64,000 nucleotides of DNA from positions 1-64,000 of the forward strand of contig NZ_ANAC01000003.1 in assembly GCF_000341225.1 (NCBI RefSeq), given 5' to 3'. Shown here one piece after another: positions 57,264-64,000 of this stretch. The notes beneath the pieces were generated by a model. It was given only the letters and a program-made list of their open reading frames with translations, searched no databases and was not told the DNA's origin. The translations under genes were made by a program, and so were the position numbers. This DNA comes from Nocardiopsis alba DSM 43377. Its GTDB lineage: Bacteria > Actinomycetota > Actinomycetes > Streptosporangiales > Streptosporangiaceae. How positions within the stretch are numbered: position 1 is the stretch's first letter; each line of letters starts with the position of its first letter.

Positions 57264-58427
57264 TCACAGGGCGGTCAGGCCGAGCTCGATCAGCCGGTCG
57301 CGGGCCCAGGAGAGTTCGGCGGCGATGCCGTCGATCAGCCCGCGTTCGTCGGTCGGCCGTCGTTCCTCGGGGAGCACCGTCCAGGTGTAGGTCTCGACCT
57401 CGACGTGGTCGGTGAGCGCTCCGCCCGGCCCGAGGAGGAGCCCGAGGGTCTCGACGAGGTGGTCGGTGGTGCCGGTCAACGGAGGGTGCGCGGGGGAGTG
57501 CAGGGGAGCGTGGAAGTGGGTGCGCCACGGGCCGTCGCCGGGGAGCGCCCGGGGGCCGGACAGGGCCTCGGGCAGGTCGTCGCGGGCGTGGAGCCGGCCG
57601 TGCGCGCGTTCACGGGTCTGGTGCAGGAAACGGTCCTCGGCGAAGGCGGTCAGGGCCGTACGCGCCTCGGATCCGGTGGGGTCGGGGATCTCCAGGGCGG
57701 CGGAGGCCTGGGTCTTGACCACCGGGAGGCCCGCCTCGGCCAGACGTGTCAGGGCCGGGGCGGGTTCCTCGAACCCCACCGCCAGATGACAGGTGTCCAG
57801 GCATACGCCCAGGTGCGGGGGGAGGTCCGCGAGCAGTCGGGCGGCGTCCCGGGTGCTCTCCACGACGCATCCGGGTTCGGGTTCCAGGGCGACCCGGATC
57901 GGACGTCCGGCGTCGGCGAGCTCCTCCAACGCCTTCGAGAGTTCGGTCAGGTGCCCGCGCGCGACGGTCAGGCGCTCGGGGGTCCAGGGTTCGCGCCAGG
58001 CCAGGGGGAGGGTGGAGACGCTGCCGCGTTCGGCGTCGTCGGGCATCAGTCGGGCCAGGACCCGCGCGCAGTCGACGGTGTAGTCCAATCGGGCGCGATC
58101 GGTCCAGTCCGGTCCGTACACGGCGTGCTTGACGACGGGGGCGTGGAAGCCGGTGTAGGGGAAGGCGTTGAGGGTGACGGTCTCGGCGCCGGCCTCGTCC
58201 AGGCCCTCGCGCAGGAGGTCGACCAGCGAGGGGTCGGTGGCGAGCCGACGGGCCAGGGGCGCGGGCAGCCATAGTCCCAGCCCCAGACGTTCCACCCCCA
58301 GGGCCGAGCGGACGCCGCCGCCGAACACCCGGATCTGTCGCAGGACGCCGTCGAGGTCCTCGGCCGGGTGGACGTTGGTGCAGTAGGCCAGGTGGACGAC
58401 GGTGCCGTCGGGGTGGCGGAACCTCAT
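57264..58427 (-). CDS. eboE: Metabolite traffic protein EboE-like
   Basis: A 387-residue TIM-barrel protein that begins with the EboE signature LAYCTNVHPAEDLDGVLRQI, then FPYTGFHAPVVKHAVYGPDW, ALEPEPGCVVEST and CLDTCHLAVGFEEP. EboE is needed, with the other Ebo proteins, to move or finish scytonemin precursors in cyanobacteria; its reaction is unknown. The ATG overlaps the TatD-like stop (ATGA). It follows that gene in the same order as in other ebo operons. Confidence 0.85.
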   Translation of the reverse strand: MRFRHPDGTVVHLAYCTNVHPAEDLDGVLRQIRVFGGGVRSALGVERLGLGLWLPAPLARRLATDPSLVDLLREGLDEAGAETVTLNAFPYTGFHAPVVKHAVYGPDWTDRARLDYTVDCARVLARLMPDDAERGSVSTLPLAWREPWTPERLTVARGHLTELSKALEELADAGRPIRVALEPEPGCVVESTRDAARLLADLPPHLGVCLDTCHLAVGFEEPAPALTRLAEAGLPVVKTQASAALEIPDPTGSEARTALTAFAEDRFLHQTRERAHGRLHARDDLPEALSGPRALPGDGPWRTHFHAPLHSPAHPPLTGTTDHLVETLGLLLGPGGALTDHVEVETYTWTVLPEERRPTDERGLIDGIAAELSWARDRLIELGLTAL

Positions 58428-59293
58428 CGGTCGTCCCCCTCGGGTCTTTCACCGCGCAGGAGCGAGTTGCCCTCGAAGGTGGAGCCTGCTGTGGCGCCCC
58501 CTTCCGGGAACAGCCGCCCGCTCCGCGCGTAGAAGTCGACCGGGTTGCGCCACAGGACCCGGTCCACGTCCTCTTCGGAGAACCCCGCCGCGAGCATGGC
58601 CCGACCGGTGTACAGGGTGGTCAGCGGGTCGCTGTGGCCCCAGTCGGCGGCGGAGTCGACCAGGATCCGTTCGGTGCCCCACTCCGACAGGATCCGCACC
58701 ATCCGTTCCGGGGCCATCTTGGTGTCGGGGTAGATGGAGAAGCCCATGGCGCAGCCGGAGGCGTGCACCATGGCGACGGTGGTCTCGTTGAGGTGGTCGA
58801 CCAGGACCCGCTCGGGCGGGATCCCCGACTCCTCGACCAGGCGCAGGGTGTGCCGGGTGCCCTCGATCTTGTCCCGGTGCGGGGTGTGCACCAGCACCGG
58901 CAGTTCGAACTCGCGGGCCAGCTCCAACTGGTGTCGGAAGGCCTTCTCCTCCTCGGAGGTACGGGAGTCGAAACCGACCTCTCCGACCGCGACCACGCCG
59001 TCCTTGGCCAGGTAGCGGGGGAGGAGGTCGAGGACCCCGGTCAGGCGGGGGTCGTTGGCCTCCTTGGGGTTGAGCGCGATCGCGCAGTGGTGGGCGATGC
59101 CGAACCGGGAGGCGCGGAAGCGCTCCCATCCGACGAGGCCGTCGAAGTAGTCGCGGAAGGAGCTCACGCCGGTGCGCGGCTGGCCCATCCAGAAGGCCGG
59201 TTCCACCAGGGCCCGCACTCCGGCGTCGTACATGGCCCGATAGTCGGCTGTGGTGCGGGAGGTCATGTGGACGTGCGGGTCGAAGATGCGCAT
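58424..59293 (-). CDS. TatD-like amidohydrolase of the Ebo cluster (EboB-type)
   Basis: A 289-residue TatD-superfamily hydrolase. Metal ligands are at FDPHVHMTS (HxH) near the start, VGEVGFDS (Glu), VLVHTPHRDK (His), LVDHLNE (His) and LVDSAADWG (Asp). It is distinct from the housekeeping TatD at 38.2 kb; this type is a constant part of ebo operons. The start codon abuts the EboA stop with no gap. Substrate unknown; an amide or ester of the pathway intermediate is plausible. Confidence 0.84.
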   Translation of the reverse strand: MRIFDPHVHMTSRTTADYRAMYDAGVRALVEPAFWMGQPRTGVSSFRDYFDGLVGWERFRASRFGIAHHCAIALNPKEANDPRLTGVLDLLPRYLAKDGVVAVGEVGFDSRTSEEEKAFRHQLELAREFELPVLVHTPHRDKIEGTRHTLRLVEESGIPPERVLVDHLNETTVAMVHASGCAMGFSIYPDTKMAPERMVRILSEWGTERILVDSAADWGHSDPLTTLYTGRAMLAAGFSEEDVDRVLWRNPVDFYARSGRLFPEGGATAGSTFEGNSLLRGERPEGDDR

Positions 59294-59935
59294 TCAGGTC
59301 TCCGTCCGGTGCTCGGGGAAGCGGTCCAGGAGGGTCAGGGCGTCGTCGGGGACGGGGCGGCCCGCCGCGGAGCGTTCGTGGGCGAAGTCGGCGCACATGC
59401 GGGCCAGTTCGGGGTCGGCCCGCGAGTCCAACCCCGCCACCACCGACAGCGGGACCTCGACGAACAGGCATTTGAGCACCGCCTGGCGCCACGAGTGGTC
59501 GTCCGACAGCGCCTGGGTCGGGCTCGCGGCGGCGGCCGCGATCAATCGGGGGTCGTTGGTGCGCAGGGCGTCGGCCAGGAGCCCGCGAACGATCGAGGCG
59601 ACCTCGGGAAGGGCGGTGTCCAGGTGGTGGAGGCCGTACAGGACCGCGCGCCTCTCGTCGGCGTCCCCGTACTCGTACAGGTCGTGGATCTCCTCGGCCG
59701 CATCCGGCGCCGGAAGGGCGCGCGTCAGGGTCCGCAGCAGCGCGACCCGGACCAGGTCCTCCACGGTGGGTCCGTGCAGACCGGTGGGGTCTCCGGAGGG
59801 GCCGGCGCCCCGGGCCACCCGCCGGGCGGCGGCGGGGAACAGCACCGCGATCCGTGTCGGGTGTTCGGCCACCTCGGCGCACAGGTCGGTCAGGGCCTCG
59901 CGGGCCTTCGCGTCCGGAAGGTGCTCCACGCTCAT
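59294..59935 (-). CDS. eboA: EboA-domain protein
   Basis: A 213-residue alpha-helical protein: VEDLVRVALLRTLTRALP, YEYGDADERRAVLYGLHHLD, RTNDPRLIAAAAASPTQALSDDHSWRQAVLKCLFVEVPLSVVAGLDSRAD. The run WRQAVLKCLFVEVPLSVVAGLD is the EboA core as I know it. It is the namesake of ebo operons, with unknown biochemistry and no catalytic motif. The ATG overlaps the isomerase stop (ATGA), and its own stop touches the TatD-like start, so all are co-translated. Confidence 0.86.
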   Translation of the reverse strand: MSVEHLPDAKAREALTDLCAEVAEHPTRIAVLFPAAARRVARGAGPSGDPTGLHGPTVEDLVRVALLRTLTRALPAPDAAEEIHDLYEYGDADERRAVLYGLHHLDTALPEVASIVRGLLADALRTNDPRLIAAAAASPTQALSDDHSWRQAVLKCLFVEVPLSVVAGLDSRADPELARMCADFAHERSAAGRPVPDDALTLLDRFPEHRTET

Positions 59936-60783
59936 ACCCGGTCCTTTCGAACGGCCCGCTCCCATGCGGCGTCGAGGGCGTGTTTGGAGCGTTCGGCGAC
60001 CAGAGGGGCGGCGTGACCGTGGCGGGGCAGTTCCACGGAGGCGAGTCCTCGATAGCCGGCCCGGTCCAGGGCGCCCAGGACCCCGGGCAGGTCGATCTCG
60101 CCCTCTCCGAACTCCAGGTGTTCGTGCACGTGGGGCCGCATGTCGTCCAACTGCACGTTGGCGATCAGGTCGCCGGCCCGGGCGATCGCCCCTTCGGGGC
60201 CGTCGGGCTCGTTGCACACCCCGTGCCCCACGTCGAGCGTCACCCGGAGCCGTTCGGGGTCCCCGAGCCGACGCCGGAGCTCCAGGACGTCGTCCAGCCG
60301 TTCGACGAACATGCCCGGTTCGGGTTCGAAGGCGCAGTCCACGCCCAGCTCCTCCGCCACCACCAGGACCTTCTCCACACCGGCGACGAGTCGTTCCCAA
60401 CCCCGGTCGGGGTCGGCGCCGGGAGGGAGGATCCCCGACCAGAAGGACACCGCCCGGGCGCCCCAGGCGTCGGCGATGCGTACCGCCCGTTTGAGCAGGT
60501 CGACCCGGACGTCCCGGTCGGTGTCGGAGACCAGGGTGGGTTCGTGCTTGCGCCGGGGGTCCAGCAGGTAGCGGGCGCCGGTCTCCACCACCACCGACAG
60601 TCCCAGTGACTCCAGGCGTCGACCGATCGCGGCCGTCCGGGCCTTGACGTCCAGGCCGAACGGGTCCAGGTGCGGATGGTCCAGGGTCAGTCCGACCCCC
60701 TCGTAGCCGAGGTCGGCGATGATCGCCAGGGCGTCGTTCAGGCGGTGGTCCCAGAAACCGTTGGTGCCGTATCCGAACCTCAC
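59932..60783 (-). CDS. TIM-barrel sugar phosphate isomerase/epimerase, proximal
   Basis: A 283-residue xylose-isomerase-like TIM barrel: YGTNGFWDHRLNDALAIIADLGYEGVGLTLD at the N-terminus, then CAFEPEPGMFVERLDD (Glu), VTLDVGHGVCNEPDGP (Asp/His), VQLDDMRPHVHEHLEFGEGEID and ASVELPRHGHAAP (Glu). It probably interconverts a cyclitol or sugar ketone. It starts with GTG at 60783 and overlaps the prenyltransferase stop by four bases. It differs clearly from the distal isomerase of the same operon, so two separate steps are expected. Confidence 0.86.
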   Translation of the reverse strand: MRFGYGTNGFWDHRLNDALAIIADLGYEGVGLTLDHPHLDPFGLDVKARTAAIGRRLESLGLSVVVETGARYLLDPRRKHEPTLVSDTDRDVRVDLLKRAVRIADAWGARAVSFWSGILPPGADPDRGWERLVAGVEKVLVVAEELGVDCAFEPEPGMFVERLDDVLELRRRLGDPERLRVTLDVGHGVCNEPDGPEGAIARAGDLIANVQLDDMRPHVHEHLEFGEGEIDLPGVLGALDRAGYRGLASVELPRHGHAAPLVAERSKHALDAAWERAVRKDRV

Positions 60784-61661
60784 GTCACCACCGCCGTCCT
60801 GGCCGCACGGGCCGCCAAGGGTGCGGCCACCGCCAGCGCGCAGGCCGTCCTCGGGGCCCCGTACCGCGCCAACAGCGCGGCCTGGAGCGGGATCATCCCG
60901 CGAATGCCCGTTCCGGTGGCCTCTCGGGCCCGTCCGGCGGTCGGATCCACGAGGGCCCGGCCCTGGGCCGAACCGACGGACACGGCGTACACGCCCGCGA
61001 ACAGCGCGGCGCCGAGGCCTTCCACCGTTCCGCGCGAGGCGTCGTGGCCCTTCGCGGGGGGAAGCGCCGCCACCGCCGTGGACAGCAGCGTGCAGGCCAG
61101 GGATCCGGCCGCCACCTCCGGCCGGGTGCCGTGCACCTCGCCTCGGCTCAGCGCCGTCACCCCCAGGGTGTGCACGGCCATGGCCAGGGCGGGCCGCGCC
61201 GCGTCGGCGGTGCGATCGCCCGCGCCCAACAGCACGTCCAGGCCTCGGGCGGCGGCCATCCCCAACGGGGCCCACGGTGTCGGCTTGAGCACCAGGTCGT
61301 AGGTCCACACGGTGGCGGCCAGCGCCGAGGCGACCAGGGCGGCACGCCGGCCGCCGGACAGGGCCGCGACGCCCACACCGGCCGCCGTGAGCCCACAGGC
61401 CACGGCGAGGGCCTCGCCCGGCGCCACCTCTCCCGAGGGGATCGGACGTTCGGGCCGCTCGACCGCGTCCAGGTCCCGGTCGGCGTAGTCGTTGAGCGCC
61501 ATACCCGCCCAGTACAGGCAGACCGAGGACAGCGGTAGCGCCATGACGCGGGGGTCGCGCGACCGGCCCGTCGCCGCGGCGCCGGTCAGGCCGTCACCGA
61601 GGACGGTCAGGGCCGCGGGAAGGCGCACCAGGCGGGCCAGGGAACGGAGCCGGCGGTTCAT
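60780..61661 (-). CDS. UbiA-family prenyltransferase (SCO3242/EboC-type)
   Basis: A 293-residue integral membrane prenyltransferase with about eight helices. The first Asp-rich motif is NDYADRDLDAVERPERPIPSG near residues 57-77; the second is degenerate around VWTYDLVLKPT (YDxxLK). UbiA enzymes attach a polyprenyl chain from the diphosphate to an aromatic or polar acceptor in the membrane. The actinobacterial homologue SCO3242 is uncharacterised; EboC is the UbiA member of cyanobacterial ebo. The ATG overlaps the INO1-like stop (ATGA). Confidence 0.87.
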   Translation of the reverse strand: MNRRLRSLARLVRLPAALTVLGDGLTGAAATGRSRDPRVMALPLSSVCLYWAGMALNDYADRDLDAVERPERPIPSGEVAPGEALAVACGLTAAGVGVAALSGGRRAALVASALAATVWTYDLVLKPTPWAPLGMAAARGLDVLLGAGDRTADAARPALAMAVHTLGVTALSRGEVHGTRPEVAAGSLACTLLSTAVAALPPAKGHDASRGTVEGLGAALFAGVYAVSVGSAQGRALVDPTAGRAREATGTGIRGMIPLQAALLARYGAPRTACALAVAAPLAARAARTAVVT

Positions 61662-62815
61662 CGGAGCCCTCCCCGGTCGTCGGAACACCAGGCGGTCAGA
61701 GCGCGCCACTGTTCGGCGAGCCCGTGCGGGCCGCCGCCGGCCGGATCCTTGAAGAAGAAGCCCAGCTCCGGCACCGGACCGACCCGGCCCGTCCGGTGGG
61801 CGTGGGCGGTCAGCCGGGCCAGGTCCAGGATCAGCGGAGCGGCCAGGGCCGAGTCGTGACCGGACCAGGTGAACTGGAGGGACATCCGGGCTCCCAGGAA
61901 ACCCTCGAAGGAGACGTGGTCCCAGGCCACCTTGGTCCCGCCCAGGTCCGGCACGTAGTCGATGTGCAGCGGGCCGTCCACCGCATGCCCCAACAGGTGC
62001 TCCAGCCCCCGGGCCTTCGAGGAGGTCTTGCTGTCGTTGCTGCCCGGGTCGGCCAGCGTCCGTCCGTCGCCGCCGCCGAGCAGGTTGGTCGAGGACCAGG
62101 AACGCACCCGGAGCGCGCGGGTGGCGAACATCGGCGCCAGCGCGCTCTTGACCAGGGTCTCCCCGGTCTTGCCGTCCGAACCGGCCCAGGGCAGCCCCAG
62201 CCGTTCGGCCAGGGCGGAGAGGGCGGGTGGTCGGGGGCCGGCGTTGGGCGTGAACTCCACGAAGGAGCAGCCGGCGCGCAGCGCCGCGTAGGCGTAGGCC
62301 GAAGAGGCCGGGATCCGGGCGTTCCCCGCGTCCAGGGCCTCCTCCAGGCGGCCGGGGTCGGTGAGTTCGGGGGCCGGGGCCGGAGGGGGCTCGGTGCCGG
62401 ACAGGTCCACGACCACCACCCTCTCCAGCGATTCCGCCTCGGCGAACTCGCGGAGATCGCGTTCCAGGGAGTCCACGTGGCGGCGGGAGAACCCTGCGGC
62501 CGGGGTCTCCACCCCCTCGCGGATCCGACGGTCCACGGCGCCCAGTTCCTCGGCGAACATCTCCGTCAGACGTGGTGGCACCGCCCCCGCCCCGGCCAGG
62601 GGCTCCGCGCCCTTGGCCAGGTGGGTGCCGTGGAGGTCGTGGCCGCCGAAGACCAGGTCGCCGATCCCGGGCAGGCCCGCCGCGGCGAACTCGGGGCGTT
62701 CGGTGACGCACCCGATCGGCTCCACGGCTCCGGCCCGGACGGCCAGGGCGCCGAGGACGGCCGTGGTGGCGACCGATCCTCGCGCTCCGATCGACCACAC
62801 TCCGATACGTGTCAT
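61658..62815 (-). CDS. Inositol-3-phosphate synthase-like protein
   Basis: A 385-residue NAD-dependent synthase of the INO1 family, which turns glucose-6-phosphate into inositol-3-phosphate. Features are the N-terminal Gly-rich loop GVWSIGARGSVATTAVLG, NLLGGGDGRTL, the GSDGKTGETLVKS signature and GSNDSKTSSKARGLEHLLGH with the catalytic Lys residues. It is shorter and more diverged than mycobacterial Ino1 and is tied to the ebo operon, so it probably supplies a dedicated cyclitol phosphate. In cyanobacterial ebo this slot is filled by a 3-dehydroquinate-synthase-like EboD, another NAD-dependent sugar-phosphate cyclase. Confidence 0.85.
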   Translation of the reverse strand: MTRIGVWSIGARGSVATTAVLGALAVRAGAVEPIGCVTERPEFAAAGLPGIGDLVFGGHDLHGTHLAKGAEPLAGAGAVPPRLTEMFAEELGAVDRRIREGVETPAAGFSRRHVDSLERDLREFAEAESLERVVVVDLSGTEPPPAPAPELTDPGRLEEALDAGNARIPASSAYAYAALRAGCSFVEFTPNAGPRPPALSALAERLGLPWAGSDGKTGETLVKSALAPMFATRALRVRSWSSTNLLGGGDGRTLADPGSNDSKTSSKARGLEHLLGHAVDGPLHIDYVPDLGGTKVAWDHVSFEGFLGARMSLQFTWSGHDSALAAPLILDLARLTAHAHRTGRVGPVPELGFFFKDPAGGGPHGLAEQWRALTAWCSDDRGGLR

Positions 62816-62826
62816 GGGGTCCCCTG

Positions 62827-63594
62827 TCAGTGGTCGTCGTGTCCGGGGGCCTCTTCGAGGGCCCCGTCGCCGTCCTCGGCCTCGTCGGGTGTCAGGGCCC
62901 CGCTGCCCGGTGCCGCGGGGAGGTACAGGTGGATATGGCCGTGACCGGCCTCGACACTGACCATGTCCAGTTGTGTGGCCGCCACCGACCACGCGCGGAC
63001 CGCCTGGTCCCGCAGGTCGGCGGCGAGTTCGAGCAGATCGGTGCGCCGGTCCTCGTCGGCGCGCACGGCGGAGTCGTAGGCGTTCAGGGAGGAGGCGAGC
63101 AGGTCGACGGAGCCGCGCAGCCCCGCGTGGGTGACGTTGAACGCGGTCTCGCCCGATTCGGCGTGCTCCAGGTGGTCGCGGGCCTCCAGGGTGGTCCCGA
63201 GCCAGGCGTCGATCTCCTCGGTGTCCGGGAGGTCCTCCGACGGGGCCGAACCGTCCGCGGGCAACACCGTGTCCAGGGACTCCAGCACCGGGAGCAGTCC
63301 CTCGTGAGCGGCACGGGTGTGGTGGACGAGCTCCTCCACCTGGTCGACGTGGCGTTCGGCCGCGGAGGCCTCCAATTCGGCCACCCGGGCCGGGTCGGGG
63401 GAGACCGCGTCGTCGCCTCCGGAGAAGACGACGATCACCGCGGCGGCGATCGCTCCGACCAACAGGACGGATCCGCCGGTCAGCCACCAGGTGGTGGCGG
63501 TGGCGTCCTTGGTCATCACGCGTTCGGTCGTGTCCGGGCCCTTTCCGTTCTCGGGCTCGCGGGGGTCTCGACTCTGGTCCTTCTCGGTGCGCAC
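62827..63594 (-). CDS. Membrane-anchored hypothetical protein upstream of the ebo-like operon
   Basis: A 255-residue protein with a polar N-terminus, one membrane helix (about residues 37-58, WWLTGGSVLLVGAIAAAVIVVF) and an external helical domain with many Glu/His residues (VDQVEELVHHTRAAHEGLLPVLESLD, and HGHIHLYLP near the end). The His-rich GHGHIH and the EAPGHDDH tail suggest metal binding. GTG at 63594 follows GGGAGG; other in-frame starts upstream are weaker. It stops 11 bases before the INO1-like start and may be the first gene of the operon. Confidence 0.65.
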   Translation of the reverse strand: MRTEKDQSRDPREPENGKGPDTTERVMTKDATATTWWLTGGSVLLVGAIAAAVIVVFSGGDDAVSPDPARVAELEASAAERHVDQVEELVHHTRAAHEGLLPVLESLDTVLPADGSAPSEDLPDTEEIDAWLGTTLEARDHLEHAESGETAFNVTHAGLRGSVDLLASSLNAYDSAVRADEDRRTDLLELAADLRDQAVRAWSVAATQLDMVSVEAGHGHIHLYLPAAPGSGALTPDEAEDGDGALEEAPGHDDH

Positions 63595-63745
63595 GGGCAC
63601 CTCCCGTCGGTTCGGCACTCTGTCGGGGGAGAGGCGGCGCGTACCGTGCGAGCGACGCCGCCGGGGGCGGCGGGGCCGGGGAGGCCCCGCCGCGTTCGGT
63701 CGTGCTTCACCGCCGTGGACACGGCGGCTCCGGGTGTCGGTGGGG

Positions 63746-64000
63746 TCAGTCGGGGAGCAGGGCCCTGAGCCGGGTGGCCAGGTCGGTCAACTCCTCTCGG
63801 GCGTCGTCGTCGACCACGGACTCGACGACCGCGACGAAGCGCTCCAGGGAACGCTCGGCCTGGGCGGGCCGTCCGGTGTCCAGGTGGTGTTCGATCAGCC
63901 GCAGCTGTGGGGCGAGTCGGCGGGCCTCGGAGTGGGTCAGGGCCCCTTCGTCGGCGAGCGCGTCGATCCGCTCGGAGACCTCGGTGAACGTGATCGGCTC
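63746..64000 (-). CDS. C-terminal fragment with FIMAH-like domain (runs off window)
   Basis: An open frame entering from the window edge encodes ~84 residues: TEVSERIDALADEGALTHSEARRLAPQLRLIEHHLDTGRPAQAERSLERFVAVVESVV, ending LATRLRALLPD. The repeated Leu/Ala helices around an H-x-x-L-x-x-G-x-x-x-x-A motif fit a FIMAH domain, usually the last domain of secreted enzymes or adhesins. The start and main domains lie outside the window. Confidence 0.75.
   Translation of the reverse strand, partial: EPITFTEVSERIDALADEGALTHSEARRLAPQLRLIEHHLDTGRPAQAERSLERFVAVVESVVDDDAREELTDLATRLRALLPD

Overview
The window is 64 kb of a high-GC actinobacterial chromosome. GC-ending codons dominate nearly every gene, GTG starts and 4-base ATGA/GTGA gene overlaps are common, and many families are typical of actinomycetes: Pmt mannosyltransferase, the Glp/GlpR locus, FmdB zinc ribbon, YtrA-type GntR, EboA and WXG-type polymorphic toxin N-termini. 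A guanidine-III riboswitch differs very little from the Thermobifida fusca version as I remember it, which points to the Nocardiopsaceae (Nocardiopsis/Thermobifida-like). Species cannot be fixed from the sequence alone.

Layout. 1-3.7 kb: acetate permease pair (DUF485 + ActP), a riboswitch-controlled guanidinium exporter and a HAD phosphatase. 3.8-10.2 kb: a tightly coupled minus-strand operon of the uncharacterised STM4011-STM4015 type: two radical SAM enzymes, an alkaline-phosphatase-superfamily hydrolase, an ATP-grasp protein and two tandem leucine-rich-repeat proteins that share a C-terminal tail. 10.3-18.1 kb: two methyltransferases, a PLD enzyme, tRNA-Arg(CCU), a VanY-like peptidase, MscL with a zinc ribbon, a SAF protein, FmdB and 5-formyl-THF cyclo-ligase. 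18.2-23.8 kb: galU-glp(moeA)-moaC-moaB-rimJ-glpR followed by tRNA-Ala(CGC), the actinobacterial gephyrin-like cell-division neighbourhood. 24-31 kb: a TetR gene with a leaderless-type promoter and its membrane partner, an 18-codon Trp-rich mini-gene, tatB, cspA, pmt/rsmI and an AIM24 protein. 31-44.9 kb: a fused SecDF, metG, a YtrA regulator with membrane partner and a 38-bp palindromic operator, TatD, RsgA, an MHYT sensor, a TetR regulator, a Tat-exported carbonic anhydrase and two Roadblock-like proteins.

44.9-54.8 kb is a polymorphic-toxin island on the minus strand. A DUF6507/WXG-like protein precedes a 946-residue toxin with a WXG-type N-terminus, a disordered linker and an AT-richer C-terminal toxin module. 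Around it lie immunity-type genes: two Imm49 copies (one frameshifted), two CdiI-like copies (one decayed by a frameshift and a stop), and a family ending in a His-Trp-Trp-Trp motif with two intact members and one remnant. Short direct repeats mark duplication on the upstream side.

54.8-64 kb is one long minus-strand operon resembling the ebo cluster: a membrane protein, an inositol-1-phosphate-synthase-like enzyme, a UbiA prenyltransferase, a TIM-barrel isomerase, EboA, a TatD-like hydrolase, EboE, an alkaline-phosphatase-like enzyme and a second TIM-barrel isomerase. It appears to make or move an unidentified, possibly prenylated cyclitol metabolite. The operons at 3.8-10.2 kb and 54.8-63.6 kb are the two best candidates for undescribed biology.
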